A stretch of DNA of 64,000 nucleotides from a virus. A model generated the notes under the pieces. That model did no database searches. It saw nothing but the letters and a program-made list of their open reading frames with translations, and was not told where the DNA came from. The stretch lies in IMG/VR virus record IMGVR_UViG_3300044451_000434, positions 1-64,000 of that record; one strand, 5' to 3'. Below are positions 21,001-28,427 of this stretch, in pieces. The position numbers were made by a program, and so were the translations under genes. The first letter of the stretch is position 1. Each line of letters opens with the position of its first letter.

Positions 21001-21373
21001 GCACACAACTTGCACCCAACACAGATCTTGCCATAAAATCGAAATCAACTCTTGCAAAATTGTCCGAATCAACCAATACCACACCAGCGCCAGCATTAAA
21101 AACCCCAGCAATTACAGCGGAGCCAGTCTCAACCGACAAACCAACACCAGTATTAGAAGAGTATAACCCAATTGTTTTTGCATCAGGAGAGACTCCAGAA
21201 GACAGATTTCCCGATAGGGGCTGTGCCTTTGATGGGTCAGAAGAAAAACCCTCGAGGTAAGCAACAGGAGCGTAAGAAGATGAGGTTGCGCCCAAGGATC
21301 CCTTGGCAATCTTCACATATCCGTCTTGGACGAGCCTGTTGAGCAGATCAAACTGATCGTAGTCAGACTTCAT
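9095..21373 (-). CDS. 4092-residue tail/adhesin giant with RCC1-like propeller and glycosidase-like barrels
   Basis: The ATG overlaps the upstream stop as ATGA, and the gene ends at TAA. Visible modules: an unrecognised N-terminal region (1-770); RCC1-type repeats at about 780-1480 (units such as HFLALLDNGSVVAWGDN and HAVALRRDGTVACWGEN); a barrel-like region near 1900-2440 with glycosidase-like strands (YGIRLIAYF, GMYWDSMP); then a segment near 2450-2530 that resembles the trimerisation domain of GH42-type beta-galactosidases (VPVSVVQDDSLDLYDEL, IGVLVIP). Two more barrel-like stretches lie near 3000-3370 and 3400-3830 (HLVFDYEM). Poly-serine tracts lie at about 3849-3932 and 4050-4060. No signal peptide is seen. 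I infer a host-surface-binding and possibly polysaccharide-cleaving tail protein. Catalytic residues cannot be assigned by eye, so enzymatic activity is tentative. Confidence 0.9.
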   Translation of the reverse strand: MKSDYDQFDLLNRLVQDGYVKIAKGSLGATSSSYAPVAYLEGFSSDPSKAQPLSGNLSSGVSPDAKTIGLYSSNTGVGLSVETGSAVIAGVFNAGAGVVLVDSDNFARVDFDFMARSVLGASCVLSQQTVTTFEEAKTAVLLIASGTTGCQTDALVMHDPNHFVKSDRGDLGQVLSVLFQVLSSDYGINPISAYEDLFSAASFDHETDFLRIFKTEGDWSTGATATSFSVGKPFLAVAHRLNLLDPLFAAAGCRLNCDFDPWPAVDFMSLDDFNGFNMWDTGWNQSETSSGGYLWLRGWPYQKPSGRSPISRRVRPFVVIDRWGSPHPTAPPNNDFDNLTLKYKRLKFSGESHIVEDVSEVFTCQKDAQIDSICVNASAGDYSFKVTDPAFAGDGNRPQNYAVNRWLINSHSSTPPASQLPWSATITHSVFYDAVRYAIDGGNMNDIIMPGLLCDRGYFGFDASNPQPKPIPSGQRGYYPVDIPFCHSWKGDYRSRVEPSDPHSWRYPVWFQPDLQEYTYTDFGGSSRTVRLPSLFHDNLIKFYCGTLDASGQPTASGGGFIQYMIRKLCWYAKQPPNVPNVNAIGQRLFANVDASSIGSDPYRLPFDLSRDGNLLDYIIYDFIVEFAGDKTGTLWDWIQVVRGYGLMDEWLIRQTTNPKWSNLSWNGFTGVISILEAGNGRYGSSLTGSRSISEGLRSLVETRWDGSVEHPMLSRLQLVVSILENEVFALITKAIEVTLKAEGCMRPESSLPYYGYQCVSRLDADTTFKVGQFPERYGENYTSISVGHSPIIFYTLKDGSLRWVTTQDNFAGYDLLPPSELASLKYRQIAVGYGVVVGLTTDGNVVAWGGPALEHCDVTASEAAEAFTEQLASLGRTVKKIAAGGSHFLALLDNGSVVAWGDNSSAQLSDPNTVWTKVGSIPRPTAGDATLITNHIPYIDFEYKQDASSYLGYFPCITDDQDSCVLDASGDPVLQGNSCQISPQNRKYRLFRFNSLGCPFRGGDLPNSNFDTPSTSYPAPSATSWAGIVNWETDTGAPNDYQFARSTVASGVNVSLDGSWLSSAENISTGNSQGYTNSSGSLIPNSIFGTSGQSYIDISAGRFHNLLLTDDGNIETWGGNFFYAVTGSGLQTNEYVRMGSGRPNATAEASTSKWIENGREYPYPNAPPGDNTAPTVKTLKTTANSVSAISCGYYNNYAIRPDGSIFAWDRNEWGESLPNGGIPSGPFKQVAGGYHHAVALRRDGTVACWGENNDGECVVPVQFQNATTSDCVWVGAGQRFTVALKADGTLYAWGDLSKLVSSSTQGMRINLAERIYLPGTPLISANPGSDGTISNQLSWQGKYSLFECAGDIPTDVIYSGYSQYWLFTQFVDVSNMQSGLINTFYHGSSQYEVGTIDDQSSWPLVLMGGSGNYGGFLRLKTDGKLSSGTNSDDRSGPEETFNQTQLPGSRLTWVGNGARQNVPTANGFSSFTKALALVQSDNFISPPTPARSAMEPFADLKYGIYAIKQCAYSHPSQTCLAWVEWPGGFARPDVSPVGFIWNEADRQLPGESWPSRWHGGGVRSRELVHGWMWWEKMVHAMLVAQGHPLFTFWYGSAERIFTGKYAVVAEGIEDTVFNSTTVNAVLGDIERAVGSRRRWSIAFRHEYQFSFAETDSSDTPQSLVDGTIPPLTDAQMKPCITCVKVEETDDGSSPAYLLFRLSVPTPTEVPDISPNEQYPPNNRILNLKKFVVSVRSGSEEIARLRPNPKRPCGMWFSMPYEEGMTPPTFEMVEDTGVVSRRDGLTTYRLEGTKVAGYANASATTSGVKDTSWYRESRFSLHTQWSGLNCVLLYDQNVRNMKGAAISGSDCEVCLLSNCSAPNLSSASLSFYKRKHSTGSSTFESSSLPSCGAATAAKLAGARAAFSSAFNIDAQVRAAAQWNPDFAIVFLRSSDEPMWFPKPASTPSTDWDWSRDGATFNQWKLFANDGTVAGAVGMAMDPMAEYVAASIKYGIRLIAYFKMFSSIELDVQANNTNTSLTRFGITAPSGGWKISEVFHKATDIFGNLITASEHGNSGMTLLSIMSPSTRALMADWCKEVARQGLAKDVSNEPILGSDGYPLGVRGMYWDSMPIDPFRGDFSEDTVSWATYEGLFENFNQEFQIPKPDPSIFPFPLTYEKANNLGLVSLWTWLSNQNTTNITDLLSLDNPSVNWIESSQTNPVTFKSEVRRYLEWLRKKEKEFMNFIADTMKSYGHPDFAIIPAGIHSGHSYSIFANQHDSAYYSAGFKSELGVEQILDLRMPSNNTSPSTPPDMWLAQIADMLMSRSRDGKPSLMWQPLTLWSPSESDALRPPTDTEQSLVTCTSNLDSAYQAASGRFTFLGGKGIVRDHAIRGFLENKLLITWACGNIFDAMYFSGAGYSGENPDSLTGVENNDTSLPSDNASVYIRRLASMASSLKDGGLPKAKRSRVPWVAVVHSPEAAFGASIQGGVANAKWQQYYWPLMGAIHTCVDNGVPVSVVQDDSLDLYDELGIGVLVIPFARSAVPAATAKILNRFNGGVIWMQEEFLDSPDPGALVPPPLATLKNEFYDTSLMAGLSITKAKNSRNLLWNLIKIRGGEPPISATIGPSSGGEFPNPLAVPCHGFEVCVGDGSAQHMIITSATDLGWTDMTKHMNPIQYSTRKHLLENIPSGARSILSMCSSSAFIVADSFYKTTYTGSDQLIPLEHMPLLGKLNFYAGTPRTWGRYVRFNFKFSSTQLPVRARQFLLNKERGKFDPIDMVIEGGYSEMNDMIGVRTVEGVSITPCSYDLGSVIDVQLRDRVKDDDVTEFIVRAGQGSQFDPCPYPGLSCNSINMLRCLFDWLANAAEEDDKIIVRMYCDGSENDPDVSKIVLAKPIFEDLHASVVANPSAWQRVIDEPNSLTGFSSYCPLGFVVARDRVGNPSSPTDVTRIVTGIEFRGSYGSSTLAGMLPSLAGIVPYCSSESPLPPEVFCSDSEAVYTLTPEDQLMRDHILAKRSWANSLGAKPMLFVREDSSPSSQYRNIDDNGMPIPSGIIRYVNDLKSNIASDTAIGFASEITHVIIDLKSIFRSDNVDSDVFNRHSRWVSNPIDMIDPNDTLGSRDQILRELAAINGLLLETIAKLKTIHPSVKFGICGLGNFTINGNVGAAYFESSRFVSAETNVDIRQSSSWARQGVATRISEAYGPLLDAVDFVAVECTPASPTIISRQQISTKVGVATDAILHHYSQSKKTPRPIYVTNIGVFIFPTIPSYATHNCKMSKSQFNSSCIQPFMRHKIDGFIFDAIERDLKRSDFAGCPLVGGAIFSKTCWELGTVTCSSIAKAEYVASYNIQSMVSELANRTADPTRIVRPIWAGTWRGPVSASLDADVIDQTSADLTMYTYVKPIVPLYGPTSTSTFTDGGQSAPATFINTDRFNAVVSLLKKLPSGMRSLRMHYFYKAGVNKRMFYDNLGTPDQFVISSGVNVPSIWASNGVTAVKNAWTTIVGALKNQSAPLDHLVFDYEMRGIFTNWSLDADRVNSYANRPEFSKSWFGVASWKYWFTDGGRFDFNAQLEQLISSLSGPHPQNTPAYHYWNRGVSAIDAANLYEAFMPIGKAQYPGLSMTNYHAYSIAPWDHSYDANGHYDMQQGLAGNASSPYLYGQWYFPNTYSVATDDPTRLVRLDQSNATTTPFGRTPWNSLLLALQTLRAINRSCGGSPIRPWIAPRSWDGDDSGEVGFVNSSMWDELLRHACITGIDHIYSWEPDEFPQNSRADTFSRINSILIDINERLGGFSPYVAANQRLSFNSDFIVSGAQAVAGQNISKWVWRVTRSSDSIQLYETGVGLINMDADGGAWFVTDTSSPPLITTDFSSSSSSSSSSSSSYLSSSSSSSSKSSSSSSSSSSSSSSSSSSSSSSFNSNSSSSSSNSSSSSSSSSSSSSRSSSSSSSSSSYAYETPCIPSSVTLDVAAIIVELENLNDDTFLSVTSICTNNSYTRIYRTSKVIDMFKILSAPLGSSRIDTDNPYVSLATYDGPCSGFSIVNFEFSQLSVCEFLSDILDIPEDCCSQSGSSSSSSSSNPPIKGLLEIGLPTRIPKLVISVSEIPDIDDLST
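9195..9221 (-). repeat. Short C-terminal poly-serine tract of the 4092-residue protein
   Basis: This encodes eight to nine serines at about residues 4050-4060, between two small C-terminal segments, using mixed serine codons. Confidence 0.8.
9579..9830 (-). repeat. Long poly-serine linker of the 4092-residue protein
   Basis: This encodes about 84 residues, nearly all serine, broken by a few Asn, Tyr, Leu, Lys, Phe and Arg residues, at about 3849-3932. Serine codons are freely mixed, with imperfect local duplication of nucleotide blocks. It separates the last barrel-like domain from a small C-terminal domain. Confidence 0.92.
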
Positions 21374-23085
21374 CGCACTATATCAACCGTTCCTGCTGAG
21401 GAAACAGACCAATCAGTAGACGCTGAAGCCATATGTCTAGCGTTTGTGTCGGCGAGCGCCCTGAGGTGGCGGGTTAGAAGATGTGTCCATTCCACCTTCT
21501 CCCATCTCAAGATGGCAACAATTTGCCTTGTAATGAGTGATGAACTTGAGGCAACATAATTTGCATTTTTATTATTATACCGACCAGATGATACGGACAT
21601 GCCCTGCACAGGATTTTTTACAGGCAAATCTGGATAAATAAATCTCAAAGACGACCATGCTGCTTGATCGTCTACACAAGAAGATATTGTACCTTTCCAG
21701 TCAATCATGCGAGATCCGTCCAAGTCCGACCAAAATATGTCATGCATGCAGTTGCCAAGTTCTGGATCTGCAAGTTCGTGGTTCCATGCAAAACCAACTG
21801 CATTTTCGTGACCAAGCTCATCTCTTTTTTCGTCAATCGGCCTAGAAATCATCCTTCTCCCCAAAAATTGATACTCAAGAGACCTTCTTGCGGTAAATCT
21901 GTCGGAATTTGAGCTTGAGGTGGCTGCAGATATAATTTCTTCCATATTGTCGCCAATAACAAAATCTAAGACCTTGCCGCCGCCGTCATAAATTCCGCGT
22001 AGAAGAGGCCTTATATATTCGTCTATAAAATATTCAGGGATTGGCAGCATACCATACCATGAGCTACCCATCAAGGCGTTCGGCAAAACTGAAGAAACGC
22101 AAAGTATGATAGAATCTTGCTGACCTATGGTTTTTGCAAAACGCGCCAAAGAGAGACCAGACTCCCTAGCTGCCAATTTGCAAGAATCAGACAATATCTG
22201 ATATTGAAAATTTGTTTTTGCATCTTTTGCGCCAACTGCCCTGAATGTGGAACCGTGAGGAAGTTTTGTTGAATTTATCAAATCTACCCAACCATGTGGC
22301 ATCCCAGAACTCATATGAACAAAAAAATTGCCTCGAGAATTTGAATTATACAAATATGAGCCCTTGGAGGAGGTGAAAGCTTCCACAAATGGCATCTTCA
22401 AGCCAAATCCAGAAATCCCGCAAGCAATCGCAAAGTTTTTTTGCAATTCAGATCTGAAGTTGCTGTTGCCAATACTGAAAGCAGCATCCCTGATCACCCC
22501 ATATGACATCGTTGAATCAGAACTTATGAAATCAGCACATGCCGGAGGTATCACGCTAGTTTTTTTCCTTGTGGCAGCCAAAGCCAAATCGCAATTTCTT
22601 CTTGCATCCATAACCAAAGATTCAATAACAGAAAAATACATCTCATCAGATGTCAAAGAAATATTTGATATGCCTTCAGTTCTCCTGAAGCCACGAACCA
22701 CCTCATGCGCCCTGCGCAGGTGTGCGCCAGACTCAGAAGTCATACCTTTGATCATTTCTTGAGCATTGAACCTTCTGCCGGTTATAATTTTTAGATATTC
22801 GGAATTTGGCTGCAAAAAAAGATTTTCACCTTCACAATCACGAAATTGATTGTTAGACAATTTGTCATTCAAGCTTGGCAAGCCGTCACCATTACCATAA
22901 GATCCAGCAAATCCATCAATGCACGGCGTGACGGTACACCCAACAGAGGATAGCGACTCCACAGATGTGCTACCTACAACACCATACGGCACACCTGATG
23001 CACTGCAGAAACATCCGACGAAATTTTCGGCCTGCTCTGAATCGCACCTGAATCCAAGCCTGTTAGATGGCATCAAAACCCTCAT
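21370..23085 (-). CDS. Unrecognised 571-residue structural-run protein
   Basis: The start is ATG, overlapping the upstream stop by four bases, and the stop overlaps the start of the 4092-residue gene in the same way, so translation is probably coupled on both sides. I do not recognise the family. The sequence alternates hydrophobic strands and charged helices (for example VVRGFRRTEGI and VIESLVMDARRNCDLALAA near 130-170). It carries many cysteines and has a C-terminal helix-rich stretch near 520-550 (ILRWEKVEWTHLLTRHLRAL). There is no signal peptide or membrane segment. Its place between a 776-residue barrel-like protein and the glycosidase-like giant suggests a component of the same structure or a split-off module of it. 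No function is assigned. Confidence 0.8.
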   Translation of the reverse strand: MRVLMPSNRLGFRCDSEQAENFVGCFCSASGVPYGVVGSTSVESLSSVGCTVTPCIDGFAGSYGNGDGLPSLNDKLSNNQFRDCEGENLFLQPNSEYLKIITGRRFNAQEMIKGMTSESGAHLRRAHEVVRGFRRTEGISNISLTSDEMYFSVIESLVMDARRNCDLALAATRKKTSVIPPACADFISSDSTMSYGVIRDAAFSIGNSNFRSELQKNFAIACGISGFGLKMPFVEAFTSSKGSYLYNSNSRGNFFVHMSSGMPHGWVDLINSTKLPHGSTFRAVGAKDAKTNFQYQILSDSCKLAARESGLSLARFAKTIGQQDSIILCVSSVLPNALMGSSWYGMLPIPEYFIDEYIRPLLRGIYDGGGKVLDFVIGDNMEEIISAATSSSNSDRFTARRSLEYQFLGRRMISRPIDEKRDELGHENAVGFAWNHELADPELGNCMHDIFWSDLDGSRMIDWKGTISSCVDDQAAWSSLRFIYPDLPVKNPVQGMSVSSGRYNNKNANYVASSSSLITRQIVAILRWEKVEWTHLLTRHLRALADTNARHMASASTDWSVSSAGTVDIVR

Positions 23086-25412
23086 TGGTAATATTCCTCA
23101 TCATCAGATTTGGAAGTTCGCAGGTAAACAGTTGGATTGAAATTACCAGCATAAACTCCCCACCACGGGGCCTGGTCTATAGGTTGAGCAGTCCCGCCAG
23201 AATATCCTTGTATGGCTACAGGGTTGGGATCGCCATCATCCACAACAATTTCAGAGTCATCCACCCCAAAACCAAACCTTTCTCTTTCTCCGCCAAAACG
23301 CCATGAGCAGTCACCGACGGGAGAAGAGAGATACCAATCTGAAAGCTGATCTCCATCAGATGAGCATTTGGTCAAAACACGAACCCCTTCTGACAGAGGA
23401 GGCACATCCTTATGTCCCTGTCCGAATATACCGACATGTGGAATACCAATACGTGGAGATGGAGTAAGTGATGGTGAACTAAAATTATTGTACTGCACCA
23501 TGCTGAATAGCGGAGATGCATCTTTATGATCGCATATATTTTGAGAAGATTTCGGAGTTAATCCTGGAGAAGAAACAGAACATCCAACAAAATGATGAAC
23601 CAACATTTTGCCTACAGATTCGTTAAGAGCAAAAGCAGCAGCAGCTCGGGCTACATCCATGTACCACTTTGCAAACGCTCTGTTACCAACAAAATCAAAT
23701 GCAGATCTGTTCTGAAATACATTATTTGCGGTGAATGTTTTGTCTAACTGACCACCTGGCAAGTAAGATTTTACTGAGTAGATTCTTGAAAATTCCGAAC
23801 ATGCTAACAGCGTTTTCTCTGATCCAAAAATATCTGCAATCACTTCCCGCTCCCACCTGCTGTCAAAAATATGGCTTTCCCAATTTCCATAATATGTTAT
23901 GCCGTCCACGACTTTTGGCTGAGATACTGCACTGTTGATATCTACGGGCAATTTTGAATTGAAAACAACACACCAAGGAGATTGGACGCCTACGCCTATA
24001 AAAACAGCCCACCTCTGGCGCACAGTCTCAAACCTGTATATGAATTTTGACATCCAAGATCTGCAAGATAAAATCCCATTATAGTTGAACAAGCTATCTC
24101 TAGGATTCTGTATAGATTTGCCAGATGGAGGCAAAGACAAGGCATCTCCAGCATGTTCGGTGAGCCTGCACTCCTCGTAATGTGTATCTACGACTTGAGA
24201 AGAACCGCCACGCCCCCAATCTGAAAAAACTAACACGGAAGCAAACTCGCCCAAGTAATCACGCTGGGGATGACTACTCCACTCTTCCGCAAGAATGCCT
24301 ATAGCAGCATCAGCAGCTTTGCATGCCCCATAAGAGCCATATGCAGATGGCGAAGAAATCTTGGAAGACAAGATTCCAGCACTAGTAAATGGCATCAATG
24401 GATCTTCGTAGTACGGCTGTCTTGCTGCATAATACGAAGGAAGATTACAGACACCACCTGCTTCATTCGCGCTACTTGAGCAGTCTATGTTTGCAGGTGC
24501 GACTATACTCGGAATAGACTTCGCGATACTGCTAAAAAATGAATGACAAGAACCAACGCCAACATGAGATCTGCGACCGGCTAGAGATGGGACAATAAAT
24601 TTCTTAGATTTTGCGCCCAAATCTTTAACACGACGCTCTTCGTCAAGATAGGCATCTACTATATATTTCCAATCAGACGAAAGAGAAGAAACAGATGGTT
24701 TCCAGCATGGAACATATCCCCAATTTACACAAGAGCGAATCACTCTTTCTGACAAGTCTTCCGATTCTATCGTCACAACTGATTCAACTGAAGCCCTCAC
24801 ATTAGCACTCGCCCATCCACTTACTGGTAAAGTGCTGTCAGAAACAGCCACTGGTAGGTCGTACCACTCAGGCAAATCACACGCTCCGCTAGTGGACACA
24901 TACGGATTGCCAGAATTGTCTCGCCACAAGTAAAACAACATATGTCGTTCAAGTATTTGCTTTAAAAGGCGATTTGTGCAACTGTCATACGGATCGTATG
25001 GATCAGAGGGCTTTGGCATGTTGTCCGACACTATAGCGGTGATTCCGTTGTTTACAAGCTTAGGTAACTCATAATCCATAAAACTGCCACTAAGCAAACT
25101 AGTTTGAGCGGCCATATGGTAGCCTAAATCATAGCGCACACCGACAGTAACGGGATGACTGCAAGACTGAACAAAAGAATACACCAAACTAAGCCAAGAT
25201 GTGCAAATCTCGTTTTGCACTTCATAATAGGGATCGGATGCAATTCCAATTGCGTTGCCGCATGGTGATACCACAAACCTTCTCACACCCCACCCATACG
25301 CTTTTTTTAAAGAAGAAATAAAAAAATCTTCGGACATATACAGTCTAGAAAAATCTACAATAAATCTCCTATCTATTGCATAATGCGCATAAGTAGTTGC
25401 AATTTCAGTCAT
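23082..25412 (-). CDS. 776-residue protein with barrel-like N-terminus, possible hydrolase-like module
   Basis: Both ends overlap neighbouring genes by four bases (ATGA). The N-terminal 200 residues read like an alternating strand/helix barrel: FIVDFSRLY, then WGVRRFVVSP, then VTVGVRYDLG. This is the rhythm of glycosidase-like TIM barrels, but no catalytic signature is clear. Near residue 452 it has the pattern W-M-x-K-F-x-x-R-F followed by a P-W strand. Near 600 it has NRAFAKWY. Both recur in the 1333-residue protein at 45393-49394, which points to paralogous modules. The C-terminus is acidic. No signal peptide is seen. I infer a tail-associated protein of the same family of modules. Enzymatic activity is not demonstrated. 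Confidence 0.82.
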   Translation of the reverse strand: MTEIATTYAHYAIDRRFIVDFSRLYMSEDFFISSLKKAYGWGVRRFVVSPCGNAIGIASDPYYEVQNEICTSWLSLVYSFVQSCSHPVTVGVRYDLGYHMAAQTSLLSGSFMDYELPKLVNNGITAIVSDNMPKPSDPYDPYDSCTNRLLKQILERHMLFYLWRDNSGNPYVSTSGACDLPEWYDLPVAVSDSTLPVSGWASANVRASVESVVTIESEDLSERVIRSCVNWGYVPCWKPSVSSLSSDWKYIVDAYLDEERRVKDLGAKSKKFIVPSLAGRRSHVGVGSCHSFFSSIAKSIPSIVAPANIDCSSSANEAGGVCNLPSYYAARQPYYEDPLMPFTSAGILSSKISSPSAYGSYGACKAADAAIGILAEEWSSHPQRDYLGEFASVLVFSDWGRGGSSQVVDTHYEECRLTEHAGDALSLPPSGKSIQNPRDSLFNYNGILSCRSWMSKFIYRFETVRQRWAVFIGVGVQSPWCVVFNSKLPVDINSAVSQPKVVDGITYYGNWESHIFDSRWEREVIADIFGSEKTLLACSEFSRIYSVKSYLPGGQLDKTFTANNVFQNRSAFDFVGNRAFAKWYMDVARAAAAFALNESVGKMLVHHFVGCSVSSPGLTPKSSQNICDHKDASPLFSMVQYNNFSSPSLTPSPRIGIPHVGIFGQGHKDVPPLSEGVRVLTKCSSDGDQLSDWYLSSPVGDCSWRFGGERERFGFGVDDSEIVVDDGDPNPVAIQGYSGGTAQPIDQAPWWGVYAGNFNPTVYLRTSKSDDEEYYQ

Positions 25413-28400
25413 GATAATGGAACTCCAGAAACAATCCTGTTTAATCTGTTTTCATCTATATACTTCCACATGTTGAATCCAACAACAGCGATCCTACCAC
25501 CAACTTCTATCAAATGATGCACGCAATCTATTCCAGTCGCCTGAGGCGTTTCTGCCTCAAAACTTGTTTGCGAAAATTCTATATTATTGTCAAAAGTATA
25601 CTTTACAACGCATGTATAACCATTTGCGAATCCGCAAATCATGTAATCATCTCGCAAAGAACCGTTTTGAGAAATTGACCTGAACACCAATATAGAATTG
25701 CAAGCAACTCCAGACATAGAAACTCCATCAGGAGATTCGGGTATTTCTAAAAGTCTTGGTGGATTATTAGAGTTACTAGAGGCACCAACAGCCAACATTT
25801 TATCATAAACCACACCACTTTTTCCTCCATAAACCAAAAACTCTTCCTCGGAGTGGAGGCCTTGATATGTACGATGGCCTCTGAATTTTACAAGAACATA
25901 AGGTGTAGTAAGAAGTGAATCTCGTGATTTTGCAAATCTTAAACCGTCTAGAGACCAGGCAAAATTTGATCCTGAAGAAATCACAGTAGGCGTGCCATCG
26001 AATATATGGTTTATTTTTTCGAGCTGATTGTCTTCATTAAAATCTAAACCTCCACGACGAACAAATGAAATTGAAACATTTGTTTTGGAGTATATGATAT
26101 TTGATGTTGCCACAATGTATGTTTGTCCGTTTTTTCCGCCGGCGACAATCAATCCGACAACACCTTCGAGGGGCACAACTCGACTAGACATCTCAAATTG
26201 ATCATATTCAAGTATTTTGCTTGGGCTATAGGCAACAATTAGGTTGCCGTAAATAGCCAACTTGAAAGCGAATCCGTGATCAAGCCAGCCTGGTGGAGCG
26301 GATGTCATATGACCAGAAGATGCATCAACGAACAAAACTCCAACATCGGTAGAAAATGCGATCAAATTGTGGTTTATCAAATATACTGCAGAAAGAACAA
26401 AAGAAGGCGATTTAGAAAGGCCATACGACCACCTCACGGCTGTATGACCAACAGTAGATATTTTAGCGTCCATCCAAGACATATCTGCTGCATCATGCAG
26501 TGATGTTTTTTCTGTGCCCCTCGTGGGATCAACGCCTGTTTCTATTTTAATTGATGCTGCATTATGAAGCATGTTTATTCGCATAGCTTCTGCCATCTTT
26601 AATGTAAGTCCTGAATTACTGCCTTCAAGACTATCTTCTATAACCCTGTGAGTAACCTCTCCAGAATCATTCCATCTCTTTGCCAAAACTACGCCCTCAA
26701 CCTTATCTCCCTTGCCAACTCTAGAGCCATCTATGAAACGCATTTGACCCAAGGTCGGCAACGCCTGCCCAACCACAACTGCCCCAGCTTGCTCAAAATC
26801 TATGGGCAAAGAATCTCCGTGCCCACCTCCAAAAATAGATGTTTCAGTCAATATTCCAAATTCTGAATCTATTGTGGATTGGCTATTTGAAGCTAGATAT
26901 GCTTCTCTGTCAAAATAGTCGGGACACTGAGAGATATCAAAAGGCGGGTTGCAATTAACTCCATAAATTGAGCTAGAACTAGAAGAACTAGAAATAGAAG
27001 AACTAGAACTTGAAGAAGATGAAGAAGACGAAGAGTAGGATGAATCTAAATCTACAAAAAAAGCGCTCGTGTGAATAATATCTGTATCTGATATGTTTTT
27101 GTCAGGATTACTGTTTTGTGTATTAGTGATTTGCCAAGATAAATCACTTAATATTATCTCTAGAACTCTTTTCATGTTAGGGGTCAAGAGAGAAACACCA
27201 GTACTTATGGTAGAAGTTATTGCTCTGTCATCAAAACTACATATGGAATTACCGTCAAACGCAGGCGGCGTGCAAGAAAAAAATCCATTAGAATTTATAG
27301 TTAATCCGTAAGTGGTTCCGCCCCACAAAGCCGCACCCATAAAAATCGTGCCCTCGCTGTGTTTATGAAGAAAAAGACTTCCAGAATCGCCAGCTGCCAC
27401 GCAGTGTTGCATGTCTGTAAGTTGAACCCCCGACGGCATGGCTGCCCAAGGGGAATTTACAGAATTAGCCTGAGTGATCTGACCAGAACTGGTTAATCTC
27501 ATAGCTGAAACAGTAAACCAAGAATTATTTACAAAAGCTAGAGCGCTATTGGTAGGGAAATGAATGTTTGGATATTGAGTGAAGCCAAGCCGTATTGGAT
27601 TTATTTCATTAGGAACTGGATTTTTAAATACCTGAACAACTGCATCGTGAAATTGATTCCAAGTAATTGCCGGAATATCTGGATATCTTTGACTTACAGT
27701 ATTTCCATTATTGTTCTCGTACCATTCAGGATATCTATTCAATACCATGACGCCGTTGCCAAGAGTAGTGTATCTGCAACAATCAGTAGATCCCTGCTCT
27801 GTGTTAGTTCTCTTGATGATAGTAAATCTCGTGCTGTCAGTGCATGCATACATGGTGCTTGTGGTCGGAGGGTAATGCTCGCACATGAGCAGATGCTGTC
27901 TAGTAATTAGTACGGCGATCCTTGACCCCATACCATTTCTGTGACCCCTAGGTGTTTCTGTCCTTCTCGCATACACCAAACCAGTGTAGTCCATAGACAG
28001 CGGACTGAAATTAGATCCAGACATACACGCCAAATTAATTTGCGATGGGGTGAATCCATCAGACTCATAATTAAGCAAATCATGTCTTTCTGTATCATAG
28101 TTTGGCTCATCTATAGATTTGCCGAAACGCGGAGAGCCGTCGTTAAAATTTATGAAATCTCCAATAATTTCTGAATAAACATCTGGATTTAACAAGAGTC
28201 GTAGAACATCTCCTTGTTCTATGTGGTCATTTATATCTATTGGTAAAGAACCGAATGTCAAATAAACAGTGTCGCCCAAAACTGAAGAGACCATTGCCAA
28301 AGATCCAACACGCCTACCGGCACCACCCTCTCTAAATGTAAAAATCTCACAAACATCTGTTCTAGAAAATTTTATTGCATCAGCAACTTTGAGACTGACT

Positions 28401-28426
28401 ATGAGGTTGGTGCCAGTGTAATACAT
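25409..28426 (-). CDS. 1005-residue protein: trypsin-like domain, poly-serine linker, propeller-like C-terminus
   Basis: ATG start, one base after the upstream TAA. The stop overlaps the next start by four bases. Residues of about 160-390 resemble a chymotrypsin-fold serine protease: the strand AVLITRQHLLMCEHY places a histidine at 184 where the family has its catalytic histidine, and AAGDSGSLFLH gives the nucleophile motif with S348. The expected aspartate position, about 40 residues after the histidine, reads GNGVMVLN with N224, so the triad may be incomplete. A poly-serine linker follows at about 462-485. Residues of about 620-1005 look like a beta-propeller (VYLINHNLIAFSTDVGVLFVD, IYGNLIVAYSPSKILEYD). 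Possible roles are a structural protease fold, self-processing, or degradation of host surface protein. No signal peptide is seen. Confidence 0.87.
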   Translation of the reverse strand: MYYTGTNLIVSLKVADAIKFSRTDVCEIFTFREGGAGRRVGSLAMVSSVLGDTVYLTFGSLPIDINDHIEQGDVLRLLLNPDVYSEIIGDFINFNDGSPRFGKSIDEPNYDTERHDLLNYESDGFTPSQINLACMSGSNFSPLSMDYTGLVYARRTETPRGHRNGMGSRIAVLITRQHLLMCEHYPPTTSTMYACTDSTRFTIIKRTNTEQGSTDCCRYTTLGNGVMVLNRYPEWYENNNGNTVSQRYPDIPAITWNQFHDAVVQVFKNPVPNEINPIRLGFTQYPNIHFPTNSALAFVNNSWFTVSAMRLTSSGQITQANSVNSPWAAMPSGVQLTDMQHCVAAGDSGSLFLHKHSEGTIFMGAALWGGTTYGLTINSNGFFSCTPPAFDGNSICSFDDRAITSTISTGVSLLTPNMKRVLEIILSDLSWQITNTQNSNPDKNISDTDIIHTSAFFVDLDSSYSSSSSSSSSSSSSISSSSSSSSIYGVNCNPPFDISQCPDYFDREAYLASNSQSTIDSEFGILTETSIFGGGHGDSLPIDFEQAGAVVVGQALPTLGQMRFIDGSRVGKGDKVEGVVLAKRWNDSGEVTHRVIEDSLEGSNSGLTLKMAEAMRINMLHNAASIKIETGVDPTRGTEKTSLHDAADMSWMDAKISTVGHTAVRWSYGLSKSPSFVLSAVYLINHNLIAFSTDVGVLFVDASSGHMTSAPPGWLDHGFAFKLAIYGNLIVAYSPSKILEYDQFEMSSRVVPLEGVVGLIVAGGKNGQTYIVATSNIIYSKTNVSISFVRRGGLDFNEDNQLEKINHIFDGTPTVISSGSNFAWSLDGLRFAKSRDSLLTTPYVLVKFRGHRTYQGLHSEEEFLVYGGKSGVVYDKMLAVGASSNSNNPPRLLEIPESPDGVSMSGVACNSILVFRSISQNGSLRDDYMICGFANGYTCVVKYTFDNNIEFSQTSFEAETPQATGIDCVHHLIEVGGRIAVVGFNMWKYIDENRLNRIVSGVPLS
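26972..27044 (-). repeat. Poly-serine linker of the trypsin-like protein
   Basis: This encodes about 24 residues of almost pure serine, broken by one isoleucine, at about 462-485. It joins the trypsin-like half to the propeller-like half. Serine codons are mixed. Confidence 0.9.
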
Positions 28427-28427
28427 T

